From Gluconobacter oxydans (GTDB lineage: Bacteria > Pseudomonadota > Alphaproteobacteria > Acetobacterales > Acetobacteraceae): a stretch of DNA of 64,000 bases. Shown here one piece after another: positions 28,906-36,785 of the stretch (its first letter is position 1; each line of letters begins with the position of its first letter). The notes under the pieces were generated by a model, which worked only from the letters and a program-made list of their open reading frames with translations, was not told where the DNA came from and ran no database searches. A program made the translations under genes and the position numbers. Location of the stretch: assembly GCF_006539685.1 (NCBI RefSeq), contig NZ_BJNM01000001.1, forward strand, positions 155,529 through 219,528, in the 5' to 3' direction.

Positions 28906-28945
28906 TAAAAAACCCCGCTGGAGCATGGCTCCGGCGGGGTTTTTC
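28906..28945. terminator. bidirectional rho-independent terminator
   Basis: A6 then CCCCGC-GGAGC pairs with GCTCC-GCGGGG then T5. It serves the small lipoprotein on the plus strand and rpoH on the minus strand. Confidence 0.9.
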
Positions 28946-28960
28946 GTGAAAGACGTTTCC

Positions 28961-29854
28961 TCAGGCCTGAAGCCCGTTTTCGCGGCGGCGATGCTCGACT
29001 TCAGCGGCCATGGCCTTCTGAAGCTTCTCCATCGCACGGGCCTCGATCTGGCGGATACGCTCCCGCGAGACGTTGTAATGATGGGACAGCTCTTCCAGCG
29101 TGGAAGGCTCTTCCTTCAGGCGACGCTCGCTCAGGATGTGACGCTCACGCTCGTTCAGCGTCATCAGGGCCTGATCCAGCAGCGCCTTGCGGCCCGTGAA
29201 CTCTTCGGATGCGGCGTAGGTCTGTTCCTGATTCTCGTGATCGTCCACGAGCCAGTCCTGCCATTCGCCTTCACCATCAATGCGCAGCGGCGCGTTGAGG
29301 CTGTGGTCCGGGGCTGCCAGACGCTGGTTCATCGAAACCACGTCCTGCTCCGGCACGCCGAGGGTGGTGGCAATGGAATTGACCTGTTCCGGCTTTAGAT
29401 CGCCATCATCAATGGCCTGCATCTGCCCCTTGAGGCGACGCAGGTTGAAGAACAGCTTCTTCTGCGCGGCGGTCGTGCCCATCTTCACCAGCGACCAGCT
29501 GTGCAGGATGTATTCCTGCATGGCGGCACGGATCCACCACATGGCGTAGGTGGCAAGACGGAAGCCACGCTCCGGATCGAACCGGCGCACGGCCTGCATC
29601 ATGCCGATATTGCCCTCGCTGATGAGTTCGTTCACCGGCAGGCCATAGCCACGGTAGCCCATGGCGATCTTGGCCACGAGACGCAGATGGGAGGTGACGA
29701 GGCGGTGTGCCGCGCTCGTATCTTCGTCCTTGCGCCAGCGCCGGGAGAGATCGAGCTCTTCCTGCGGCGTCAGCAGCGGGAACTTGCGGATTTCCTGAAG
29801 GTAGCGGGTCAGGTTGTTTTCGGGACCCACTGAAATGACGGCTGGGGATGCCAT
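28961..29854 (-). CDS. rpoH: heat-shock sigma factor RpoH (sigma-32)
   Basis: A 297-residue group 3 sigma factor. Region 2 is clear (HLRLVAKIAMGYRGYGLPVN, then GFRLATYAMWWIRAAMQEYI). The RpoH box (TTAAQKKLFFNLRRLK) distinguishes it from RpoD, and region 4.2 is YNVSRERIRQIEARAMEKL. It directs RNA polymerase to heat-shock promoters. It is transcribed from its own sigma-70-type promoter with an approximately 195-nt leader. rluD lies immediately upstream on the same strand. Confidence 0.96.
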   Translation of the reverse strand: MASPAVISVGPENNLTRYLQEIRKFPLLTPQEELDLSRRWRKDEDTSAAHRLVTSHLRLVAKIAMGYRGYGLPVNELISEGNIGMMQAVRRFDPERGFRLATYAMWWIRAAMQEYILHSWSLVKMGTTAAQKKLFFNLRRLKGQMQAIDDGDLKPEQVNSIATTLGVPEQDVVSMNQRLAAPDHSLNAPLRIDGEGEWQDWLVDDHENQEQTYAASEEFTGRKALLDQALMTLNERERHILSERRLKEEPSTLEELSHHYNVSRERIRQIEARAMEKLQKAMAAEVEHRRRENGLQA

Positions 29855-30055
29855 GATCTTCGACTCCTTTCGCCCGGGGCTTAACCCGCATCCGGATGAG
29901 ATGGAGACTCATACGGACCGGCGACGGGATAGTTCCGTCTGACCCAGGTGACGCATTGGGAAGGACTTTCACGTCCCCGACCGTCAGCCCCCGGACTGGG
30001 CGACCTCTGGTGGTACGATCCATTCCGGCGGCGCGTCAGCTCGTCGGATGAGCTG

Positions 30056-30084
30056 TTTATGACAGGCTCAGCCAAAAAAGTCAA
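30056..30084 (-). promoter_or_regulatory. sigma-70-type promoter of rpoH
   Basis: On the minus strand TTGACT (30079-30084) and CATAAA (30056-30061) are separated by exactly 17 bp. The start of transcription is expected near 30049, giving a leader of about 195 nt. A hairpin (CAGCTC, 7-nt loop, GAGCTG; 30037-30055) partly overlaps the expected start. Confidence 0.65.
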
Positions 30085-30098
30085 TGGCCTTTGAAGGT

Positions 30099-31067
30099 TT
30101 AGCCGATCAGTCGCTTTTTCAAGGCCTGGAAGTCTTCGGGAGGAGCGGTTTCGAAAGAAAGCTGCTTTTTCGTCCGCGGATGGATGAATCCGAGTCGGGT
30201 CGCATGGAGCGCCTGACGGGGGAAATCAAGGGCCGCTTCCTTCGCATCCTGCGACAGACCGCGCGCTGCTGCGGGAATCCGGCGCAGATAGACCGGGTCT
30301 CCGAGCAGGGGGTGGCCCGCATTCGAAAGGTGAACACGGATCTGATGGGTCCGTCCAGTGGCCAGACGACATTCGATCAGGGAGACGGCGGCCTGATAGG
30401 GTTCGATCAGTTTAAATCGTGTCAGCGCGACCTTGCCCCCACTGCCAACAACGGCCATGCGCTTACGGTCCCGCTTGTCGCGACCGATACTGCCGTCGAA
30501 CTCGCCCTCGGCGGGCAGCAGCCCCCAGGCGAGCGCCAGATAGGCGCGGTCGATGTCACGGGCGGCAAAGGCTTCGGACAGCGCGTTATGGACCATCGCC
30601 GTCTTGGCTACGACCATCAACCCGGACGTATCCTTGTCCAGACGATGCACGATTCCCGGACGCTTCTCGCCGCCAATGCCCTCGAATCCTTCCCCGCAAT
30701 GCCCGAGCAGCGCATTGACCAGCGTGCCGGTCTCGTTGCCCGGCGCGGGGTGGGTAACAAGTCCGGCCTGCTTGTCGAGCACGATCAGATCGTCGTCCTC
30801 GTACAGGATATTGAGCGGGATCTGCTCGGCGACCGGTCGGGCAGGGGTGGGGGCCGGGAAGGTGAGCACCATTTCCATGCCATCGCGCAGCGTTTCCGCG
30901 GGCTCGCAGACCGTCTTTCCATTGACGGAAAGATTGCCGCTTTCAATCAGGGCCTTGACCCGGGAGCGGGAAACCGTGCCGATGGCGTCCGCCAGCGCCC
31001 GGTCGGCCCTCTGGCCAGCCGTGGACGCATCGACAACAAGACGGAATGGGGAAACAGGATCAGACAT
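30099..31067 (-). CDS. rluD: 23S rRNA pseudouridine synthase RluD
   Basis: A 322-residue RluA-family enzyme. The N-terminal S4 RNA-binding domain (RADRALADAIGTVSRSRVKA) is followed by the catalytic motif RPGIVHRLDKDTSGLMVVAK with its essential Asp. ATGRTHQIRVHLSNAGHPLL and HPLLGDPVY are also typical of the family. It makes pseudouridines in helix 69 of 23S rRNA. The start at 31067 overlaps the ATG of the divergent gene in a shared CATG. Confidence 0.93.
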   Translation of the reverse strand: MSDPVSPFRLVVDASTAGQRADRALADAIGTVSRSRVKALIESGNLSVNGKTVCEPAETLRDGMEMVLTFPAPTPARPVAEQIPLNILYEDDDLIVLDKQAGLVTHPAPGNETGTLVNALLGHCGEGFEGIGGEKRPGIVHRLDKDTSGLMVVAKTAMVHNALSEAFAARDIDRAYLALAWGLLPAEGEFDGSIGRDKRDRKRMAVVGSGGKVALTRFKLIEPYQAAVSLIECRLATGRTHQIRVHLSNAGHPLLGDPVYLRRIPAAARGLSQDAKEAALDFPRQALHATRLGFIHPRTKKQLSFETAPPEDFQALKKRLIG

Positions 31068-31440
31068 GACACAGGGTGTAGCCGAGGAAATGGCGAACAG
31101 CGAGTCGCAGACACCAAAAGCGCTTCTGGCCGCCGTGATTTTGATGGGCGTGCTGATCATCGCGGCCGTCTTCGGGCTGATCGGCGTGATTGCCTATCGT
31201 TTTCTGCATCCGCGCCCGAGCGTGACGGCCACTGTGCCGCTGGCTGAGGGCGGCTTTTCGCGTCTGGCGCTTCCACTGGGTCCGGGCGAGCACATCACGG
31301 CAGTCACATCCCGTCCGGATGGTCTGATGGCCGTGACGTTGAGTGGTGCGGGAAGTGATCGTGTTCTGCTGTGGAATCCGGAAGCCGGAAAGATCGCTGC
31401 CGAGCTCGATTTCGGAACGCCTGCGCCGTCCACGCCCTGA
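31066..31440 (+). CDS. small membrane protein, DUF6476-like
   Basis: A 124-residue protein with one N-terminal membrane helix (about 20-45, LLAAVILMGVLIIAAVFGLI). A periplasmic tail has a beta pattern (LALPLGPGEHITAVTSRPDGLMAVTLSG, split here over two strands, and RVLLWNPEAGKI). It resembles the alphaproteobacterial DUF6476 family; function unknown. The ATG at 31066 has AGGA six bases upstream, and a second Met at 31090 has no usable spacing. It is divergent from rluD with overlapping start codons, an arrangement seen in related genomes and worth checking. Confidence 0.75.
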   Translation: MTQGVAEEMANSESQTPKALLAAVILMGVLIIAAVFGLIGVIAYRFLHPRPSVTATVPLAEGGFSRLALPLGPGEHITAVTSRPDGLMAVTLSGAGSDRVLLWNPEAGKIAAELDFGTPAPSTP

Positions 31441-31470
31441 TCTGCCCCTGAAGCTCGCTGAACCGTGAGC

Positions 31471-31500
31471 CCTGCTGCCGCGTTAAGGCAGCAGGATTTA
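31471..31500 (+). terminator. weak hairpin terminator
   Basis: CCTGCTGCC (31471-31479) pairs with GGCAGCAGG (31487-31495), a perfect 9-bp stem, followed only by ATTTA. It separates the DUF6476-like gene from tspO. Confidence 0.5.
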
Positions 31501-31510
31501 TGAAGGATCA

Positions 31511-31993
31511 ATGATTATGGGACGTCTGGTTGATGCGGTCATCGCCGCCGGCACGGTTTTCGGAGTTCAGTACGCTGCCCGGGAAATCAGCCCGGCTGAC
31601 GACAAGGCGACCCGCCGCTGGTACGAACATCTGAACAAGCCGCATTTCAATCCGCGCGGCCCGGCCTATGCCGTGATCTGGACGATGCTTGACGGGCTGC
31701 TGGCCTGGTCGGGCTACCGGCTCCTGCGGGCCGAGAAGTCCTGCGCCCGCACGACGGCGCTGACATTATGGGCGCTGTGTGTCGCGGGCGTGGCGGGCTT
31801 TCCGTTCTTCGTGTTCCGCAAGCGCCAGCTCGGCACGGGCCTGGCAATCTGCCTCGGCCTGATCATGATGTCCGGCGCCTCGATCCGTACGGCGCACAAG
31901 GTGGACTGCAAGGCCGCCGCCATGCAGGTGCCCTTCTTCGTCTGGCTGATTTTCGCAACCTGCATCCACGAACAGATCTGGCGCCGGAACTGA
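31511..31993 (+). CDS. TspO/MBR-family membrane protein
   Basis: A 160-residue, five-helix protein of the translocator/peripheral benzodiazepine receptor family. The motif WYEHLNKPHFNPRGPAYAVI (WY..L.KP.FNPP) and the following W-T-x-L helix are characteristic. TspO proteins bind porphyrins and affect tetrapyrrole handling and stress responses. The second half is less typical, with a VDCKAAAMQVPFFVWLIFA helix. The start is at 31511 or two codons later at 31517. No haem genes are adjacent. Confidence 0.8.
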   Translation: MIMGRLVDAVIAAGTVFGVQYAAREISPADDKATRRWYEHLNKPHFNPRGPAYAVIWTMLDGLLAWSGYRLLRAEKSCARTTALTLWALCVAGVAGFPFFVFRKRQLGTGLAICLGLIMMSGASIRTAHKVDCKAAAMQVPFFVWLIFATCIHEQIWRRN

Positions 31994-32014
31994 AATCCGG
32001 CCTCCGCGTCGTCT

Positions 32015-32314
32015 TCAGGGGGCGTTGAGGACAGCCGTCAGAAGCCCGGGGAACCGTGTGTCGAGTTCCTCGCGGCGCAGGGAATTGCGATGCTGGGCGC
32101 CCTCGATGCGCGTCCGCAGGATCCCGCTGTCCCTCAGAACCTGAAAATGATGCGACATGCTGGATTTGGGCCGCGTTCCGATCAGCGTGGCGCAGTTCGC
32201 TTCCCCGACCCGCGCCAGATGCCGCACGATCTCCAGACGCGCGGGATCGGCCAGAGCGCGCAGCACCACAGTCAGTTCAAACGTCGCGGGATCAGGATGG
32301 TCGTAGGCAGCCAT
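32015..32314 (-). CDS. ArsR-family repressor
   Basis: A 99-residue winged-helix regulator: VLRALADPARLEIVRHLAR, KSSMSHHFQVLRDSGILRT (recognition helix) and a short C-terminal wing. It has none of the paired-Cys metal sites of ArsR/SmtB and only one cysteine (Cys-41), so it may sense electrophiles or oxidants rather than metals. It is divergent from an old yellow enzyme gene, and two matching operators lie between them, so it is the likely repressor of that gene. Confidence 0.9.
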   Translation of the reverse strand: MAAYDHPDPATFELTVVLRALADPARLEIVRHLARVGEANCATLIGTRPKSSMSHHFQVLRDSGILRTRIEGAQHRNSLRREELDTRFPGLLTAVLNAP

Positions 32315-32356
32315 GGGGGTCTTATCCCTTTCCTGAGATTTTATCGCAACACCTGC

Positions 32357-32411
32357 TTTGTTCGACTCGCATCAAACAAAAAGCTTGCCTTGTTCGAGTT
32401 GTGTCGAACAA
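32357..32411. promoter_or_regulatory. two tandem operator dyads for the ArsR repressor
   Basis: TTGTTCGA-6 nt-TCGAACAA (32390-32411) is a perfect dyad. TTTGTTCGA-6 nt-TCAAACAAA (32357-32380) is the same dyad with one mismatch. Their 32-33 bp offset equals three helical turns. They lie 30 bp upstream of the old yellow enzyme ATG, where a bound repressor would block transcription. Confidence 0.75.
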
Positions 32412-32440
32412 TATGAGGGCCTGTCCAGAGGAGACAACTG

Positions 32441-33526
32441 ATGCCAACCCTGTTCGATCCCATTGATTTCGGTCCCATTCACGCGAAAAACCGGATCGTG
32501 ATGTCCCCGCTGACGCGCGGACGTGCTGACAAGGAGGCCGTTCCGACCCCCATCATGGCGGAATACTACGCCCAGCGCGCCAGTGCCGGGCTGATCATCA
32601 CGGAAGCCACGGGTATCTCCCGCGAAGGTCTGGGCTGGCCGTTCGCACCGGGAATCTGGTCCGATGCGCAGGTCGAAGCCTGGAAGCCGATCGTGGCCGG
32701 TGTGCATGCAAAGGGCGGAAAGATCGTCTGCCAGCTCTGGCACATGGGCCGCATGGTCCACTCGTCCGTGACCGGAACGCAGCCCGTCTCGTCCTCCGCC
32801 ACCACGGCCCCCGGCGAGGTCCATACCTATGAAGGCAAGAAGCCGTTCGAGCAGGCCCGCGCAATCGATGCCGCGGATATCAGCCGTATTCTGAACGACT
32901 ATGAGAACGCCGCCCGCAATGCGATCCGCGCCGGCTTCGACGGGGTGCAGATCCACGCCGCCAATGGCTACCTCATCGACGAGTTCCTGCGAAACGGTAC
33001 GAATCACCGCACAGATGAATACGGCGGCGTCCCCGAAAACCGCATCCGTTTCCTGAAGGAAGTCACCGAGCGCGTGATCGCTGCCATCGGTGCCGACCGC
33101 ACAGGCGTGCGCCTGTCCCCCAACGGCGATACGCAGGGCTGCATCGACAGCGCACCTGAGACGGTCTTTGTCCCGGCGGCAAAGCTGCTTCAGGATCTGG
33201 GCGTGGCCTGGCTCGAACTGCGCGAACCCGGCCCGAACGGCACCTTCGGCAAGACGGACCAGCCCAAACTGTCCCCGCAGATCCGCAAGGTGTTCCTGCG
33301 CCCGCTGGTGCTCAATCAGGACTATACGTTCGAGGCAGCACAGACCGCGCTGGCAGAAGGGAAGGCTGATGCGATCGCCTTCGGTCGCAAGTTCATCTCG
33401 AACCCCGACCTGCCGGAGCGCTTCGCCCGCGGCATCGCCCTGCAGCCGGATGATATGAAAACCTGGTACAGTCAGGGCCCCGAAGGATACACGGACTACC
33501 CGTCCGCCACCTCCGGCCCCAACTGA
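32441..33526 (+). CDS. old yellow enzyme family alkene reductase (NemA-like)
   Basis: A 361-residue FMN TIM-barrel enzyme: LFDPIDFGPIHAKNRIVMSP, LWHMGRMVHSSVTG, then DFD-like GFDGVQIHAANGYLIDEFLR with the flavin and substrate His/Asn pair (H..N), GVRLSPNG and a final DAIAFGRKFISNPDLPER. Such enzymes reduce activated alkenes, enones, N-ethylmaleimide or nitroesters with NAD(P)H. The divergent ArsR gene and the two operators suggest induction by reactive electrophiles. The start at 32441 follows GAGGAGAC. Confidence 0.93.
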   Translation: MPTLFDPIDFGPIHAKNRIVMSPLTRGRADKEAVPTPIMAEYYAQRASAGLIITEATGISREGLGWPFAPGIWSDAQVEAWKPIVAGVHAKGGKIVCQLWHMGRMVHSSVTGTQPVSSSATTAPGEVHTYEGKKPFEQARAIDAADISRILNDYENAARNAIRAGFDGVQIHAANGYLIDEFLRNGTNHRTDEYGGVPENRIRFLKEVTERVIAAIGADRTGVRLSPNGDTQGCIDSAPETVFVPAAKLLQDLGVAWLELREPGPNGTFGKTDQPKLSPQIRKVFLRPLVLNQDYTFEAAQTALAEGKADAIAFGRKFISNPDLPERFARGIALQPDDMKTWYSQGPEGYTDYPSATSGPN

Positions 33527-33535
33527 CCGTCAGAT

Positions 33536-33562
33536 TTCCGGGAGCATCCAGTGCTCCCGGAA
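33536..33562. terminator. hairpin between convergent genes
   Basis: TTCCGGGAGC (33536-33545) and GCTCCCGGAA (33553-33562) form a perfect 10-bp stem with a 7-nt loop between the reductase and rlmB. No T run follows on either strand. Confidence 0.55.
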
Positions 33563-33568
33563 CGTGGC

Positions 33569-34417
33569 TCAGACCGGGCGAACCAGCTCGTAAAGTGCGA
33601 CGGCCGCGGCATTGGAGACGTTCAGGCTCTCCATGTCGCCCGGCATATAGACGCTGGCGATCTCGTCACAGGTCTCGCGCGTCAGACGACGCAGACCCGC
33701 CCCTTCGGCACCCAGAACCAGCGCCACACGACGTCCGGCAAAGCTCTTGCCATCCAGTCGCGTGCCCCCGGCATCCAGTCCGACAACCCAGAAATTTTCG
33801 GCCTGAAGCGCCTGAAGCGCGCGGGAGAGATTGACCTCACGCAGGATCGGCACAACGTCCAGCGCACCCGAAGCCGCCTTCGCCATCGCACCGCTTTCCT
33901 GCGGCGCATTGCGATCCTGCACGAGAAGCGCCGCCGCACCGAATGCCGCGGCGGAACGCAGAATGGCGCCGATATTGCGCGGATCCGTCACCTGATCCAG
34001 CACCAGAACCGGCCCCTTGCGCTCGACGATATCGGGAATGGCCAGCGTTTCCAGCGGTTCGACCCGCAGGCAGACACCCTGATGCACGGCATCGCGCTCA
34101 CACAGTCGGTCGAGACGCTCACGGTCCACGATCTGCGGCTTGCGGGACGCATTCTCAAAAGACGCCGCAGCTTCGCGCGTCGCCAGAAAATCGTGAATCA
34201 CACGCTCGGGATTGGCGAGAGCGGCCTGCACGGCATGATGACCGTAAATCCAGTAGCCGGGGCCGGAGCTGGCCGCATGGCCACGACCGGAACGCCCGCC
34301 CCGTTCCCTGGTGCGACCACCAGACGGGGAAGAGCCGTGCTCGGCATTGCCGGCGTGAGGAGCGGATCGGTCCGTGGAACGATCGGGAGCGGAACGGGAG
34401 GGAGATCTTCTGGCCAT
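33569..34417 (-). CDS. rlmB: 23S rRNA 2'-O-methyltransferase RlmB (TrmH/SPOUT family)
   Basis: A 282-residue protein. A basic, Gly/Arg/Ser-rich N-terminal extension (about 50 residues) precedes the RlmB substrate-binding domain (YWIYGHHAVQAALANPERVI). The SPOUT knot carries LVLDQVTDPRNIGAILRSAA, VLGAEGAGLRRLT and ESLNVSNAAAVALYE. It methylates G2251 in the ribosomal peptidyl-transferase loop. The start at 34417 is preferred; seven more codons to 34438 would run into the tRNA promoter region. Confidence 0.93.
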   Translation of the reverse strand: MARRSPSRSAPDRSTDRSAPHAGNAEHGSSPSGGRTRERGGRSGRGHAASSGPGYWIYGHHAVQAALANPERVIHDFLATREAAASFENASRKPQIVDRERLDRLCERDAVHQGVCLRVEPLETLAIPDIVERKGPVLVLDQVTDPRNIGAILRSAAAFGAAALLVQDRNAPQESGAMAKAASGALDVVPILREVNLSRALQALQAENFWVVGLDAGGTRLDGKSFAGRRVALVLGAEGAGLRRLTRETCDEIASVYMPGDMESLNVSNAAAVALYELVRPV

Positions 34418-34445
34418 AAAAAAGCATATAATCGACAACTGGCAA

Positions 34446-34474
34446 TTGACATAGCCGTCAATCCGCCATATCCC
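34446..34474 (+). promoter_or_regulatory. promoter of tRNA-Tyr
   Basis: A consensus -35 TTGACA (34446-34451) is separated by 17 bp from TATCCC (34469-34474). Transcription would start only a few bases before the mature tRNA at 34487. Confidence 0.7.
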
Positions 34475-34486
34475 AACCGCCGACCC

Positions 34487-34572
34487 GGAGAGGTGCCCGA
34501 GTGGCTAAAGGGGGCGGACTGTAAATCCGCTGGCGTACGCCTACGTTGGTTCGAATCCAACTCTCTCCACCA
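34487..34572 (+). tRNA. tRNA-Tyr (anticodon GTA)
   Basis: An 86-nt class II tRNA. Acceptor GGAGAGG pairs with TCTCTCC, followed by discriminator A and an encoded CCA. The anticodon stem-loop GGACTGTAAATCC carries GTA, a long variable arm follows, and the T arm is GTTGG-TTCGAAT-CCAAC. It is a single gene with its own promoter. No integrase or duplicated 3' end flanks it. Confidence 0.95.
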
Positions 34573-34679
34573 GGTCCCCTCATTCTTTAAAATCAGTGTC
34601 CTTTAGCTGCCTTTCCGGAACTCCCGGACAGGGACGGCTTGTCGGGCACCTGTCTGACATGACAGATGCCCGAAGTGGC

Positions 34680-36050
34680 TTATCCGATCCGGACAAGCTT
34701 GCGGTTGATGAATTCCTCGATGCCGAGGAAGGACAGTTCCCGTCCGAAGCCGGAGTTCTTGATCCCGCCGAAGGGGAGTTCCGGTGCGGCTGCGGTGGCC
34801 GTGTTGATGAAGACCATGCCGGTCTCGACCTGTTCGGCGACCTTTTCCGCACGCGCGATATCCCGTGAGAAAACTGCACCGCCCAGCCCGTAAGGCGAAT
34901 CATTGGCCAGATCGATCGCGGCCTGCTCCGATGCGACCTTATGGACGACTGCCACCGGGCCGAAGATCTCCTGATAAAAGACCGGATTGTCCTTTGACAC
35001 ATCCGTCAGGATGGTCGGCTCCATGAAGAACCCCTTGCGGTCCATCCGCTTGCCGCCGGCCACAAGCGTCGCGCCGCCCTTGACCGCTTCCGCCGTCTGA
35101 TCGAGCGCCAGTTCCATTGCCCGCAGACTGCTCATCGGACCATGGGTGGTGTCCCTGTCGAGCGGGTTCCCGATCCGGAAACGGGTGATGGCGGTTTTGA
35201 GGCCATCGAGAAAGGCATCGTAAACCTTCTCATGCACGATCATGCGCTTGGCGGCCGTGCAGACCTGTCCGTTATTGGCAAACCGCCCCCAGACAGCCCA
35301 TTTCACGGCCAGATCAAGATCAGCATCGTCAAGCACGATGAACGCATCGCTGCCGCCCAGTTCCATCGTGTCCTTCTTGAGCGCAGCTCCCGCCTGGGCC
35401 GCCACCGCCTGACCGGCGCGTTCACTTCCCGTCAGTGCCACACCACGGATCCGCTCATCTTTGATGAGCTCTGCGGACTGGTCATTATCCAGAAAAATAT
35501 TGGCATAGGCCCCGACGGGCGCGCCTGCGTCGTGAAACAGTTTCTCAAACGCCAGGGCGCATTGCGGCACATTGGGCGCATGTTTGGCAATGACGACATT
35601 GCCCGCCATGAGATTGGGACCAGCGACACGCGCCAGCTGGTAATACGGGAAATTCCATGGCTCGATACAGTAAATGATCCCGAGCGGCTGGTTGATGATC
35701 TTCGCCTGGCCGGTCTTCACCTTGAGAGGCGTGGGAGCAAGAAACTCTTCCGCGCCGTTTGCATAGAACGACAGGATATCAGCCGTGACGTCGATTTCCT
35801 CAAGCGCGTCGGGCAGGGCCTTGCCCATTTCCGTGGCGATCAGGCTGGCATGATGCTGCCGGTCCCGGCGCAGCAGATCAGCGGCTCTGGACACGATCTC
35901 CTTGCGTTGAGCAATGCTCCGAAGCTTCCAGTCCGTCTTCCAGACATGCTCGGCACGGTCCGTAATGTCCTTCATCTGCGCCGGCGTGTGCAGGTCAAAG
36001 CTGCGTTCGACGGTTTCCGTCGTTGGATTAAGAGTCTGATAGACGATCAT
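34680..36050 (-). CDS. NAD(P)-dependent aldehyde dehydrogenase, succinate-semialdehyde type (copy 1)
   Basis: A 456-residue protein. Key motifs are IEPWNFPYYQLARVAGPNLM, GVALTGSERAG, catalytic Glu in MELGGSDAF, catalytic Cys in NNGQVCTAAKR, and the C-terminal LPFGGIKNSGFGRELS. It oxidises an aldehyde to the acid, possibly succinate semialdehyde. The start MIVYQTLNP at 36050 follows AAGGAAAA; the frame to 36104 adds 18 unconserved residues. It is divergent from an HxlR regulator, with a direct repeat between them. A second, related copy is at 56946-58337. Confidence 0.9.
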   Translation of the reverse strand: MIVYQTLNPTTETVERSFDLHTPAQMKDITDRAEHVWKTDWKLRSIAQRKEIVSRAADLLRRDRQHHASLIATEMGKALPDALEEIDVTADILSFYANGAEEFLAPTPLKVKTGQAKIINQPLGIIYCIEPWNFPYYQLARVAGPNLMAGNVVIAKHAPNVPQCALAFEKLFHDAGAPVGAYANIFLDNDQSAELIKDERIRGVALTGSERAGQAVAAQAGAALKKDTMELGGSDAFIVLDDADLDLAVKWAVWGRFANNGQVCTAAKRMIVHEKVYDAFLDGLKTAITRFRIGNPLDRDTTHGPMSSLRAMELALDQTAEAVKGGATLVAGGKRMDRKGFFMEPTILTDVSKDNPVFYQEIFGPVAVVHKVASEQAAIDLANDSPYGLGGAVFSRDIARAEKVAEQVETGMVFINTATAAAPELPFGGIKNSGFGRELSFLGIEEFINRKLVRIG

Positions 36051-36112
36051 GTCGGCTTTTCCTTGCCATGAAATAACTGGAACTGTAGCCAGGCGCTTCT
36101 TCACTAATACGT

Positions 36113-36143
36113 GTGATCAGGGCAAAGAAAGCAGGTGATCAGG
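36113..36143. promoter_or_regulatory. direct repeat, candidate HxlR operator
   Basis: GTGATCAGG occurs at 36113-36121 and again at 36135-36143, 22 bp (two helical turns) apart, each holding a TGATCA palindrome. They lie between the divergent aldehyde dehydrogenase and hxlR-type genes. Confidence 0.5.
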
Positions 36144-36195
36144 CCGGGTTGAAAATAGAAATACGCTATTGGTCCTGTCACTCAGGATTGTCCCG

Positions 36196-36225
36196 TTGAC
36201 TTTGCCGCGCAAGAACGCACATAAA
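36196..36225 (+). promoter_or_regulatory. promoter of the HxlR gene
   Basis: TTGACT (36196-36201), an 18-bp spacer and CATAAA (36220-36225). The elements are identical to the rpoH pair apart from spacer length. Confidence 0.55.
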
Positions 36226-36251
36226 CCGCCATTAGTGTCAGGAATGATACC

Positions 36252-36641
36252 ATGCCGCGAACACGTCACACGACCCTCAACTGTAGTCCGGGCTGCACAG
36301 TCGAAGCCACGCTCGAACTGTTTGGCGGGAAGTGGAAAGCCCTGATCCTGTATCATCTGTTCGAAGAACCGGTGCTGCGCTTCGGAGAATTCCGCCACCG
36401 CCTGCCCAATGTCACGCAGCGCATGCTGACCAATCAGCTTCGTGAACTGGAAGCGGACGGTCTCCTCTCCCGGACCGTGTTCCCGGTCGTCCCCCCGCAT
36501 GTCGAATACCGGCTGACGGATCTGGGAAAGACCCTGAAACCCGTCATCCAGGCCCTCAAGACATGGGGGGACCAGTATGCTCATTCCACCGAAAGAGACA
36601 AAAGACTGAAACAGGATCAGTCTGCGCAAATCACGGCATGA
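36252..36641 (+). CDS. HxlR-family transcriptional regulator
   Basis: A 129-residue winged-HTH regulator. It has the family pattern CTVEATLELFGGKWKALILY, RFGEFRHRLPNVTQRMLTNQ (recognition helix), then LEADGLLSRTVFPVVPPHVEY. Two N-terminal Cys (CSPGC) lie near the usual HxlR redox/aldehyde-sensing Cys, so it may sense reactive carbonyls. It is divergent from the aldehyde dehydrogenase and 144 bp before the tautomerase gene. RBS AGGAATG. Confidence 0.92.
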   Translation: MPRTRHTTLNCSPGCTVEATLELFGGKWKALILYHLFEEPVLRFGEFRHRLPNVTQRMLTNQLRELEADGLLSRTVFPVVPPHVEYRLTDLGKTLKPVIQALKTWGDQYAHSTERDKRLKQDQSAQITA

Positions 36642-36785
36642 ACCGGTAGATTTCTGCGGCACCTGCCGGATGTAGTTCCCAAATAATCGCACCCGGGACG
36701 ATCAGGATGAATTTACTTCCTGACCAAGCCGGTGCGTCGTCATTCTGGATTCCGGTTTTCATTGCCTGAAGACAGGAGACACCCC

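Noticed and set aside
34487..34700. tRNA-Tyr as an integration site for a genomic island
   Set aside because: No integrase, no repeated 3' tRNA segment and no composition change follow it. The neighbours are ordinary chromosomal genes.
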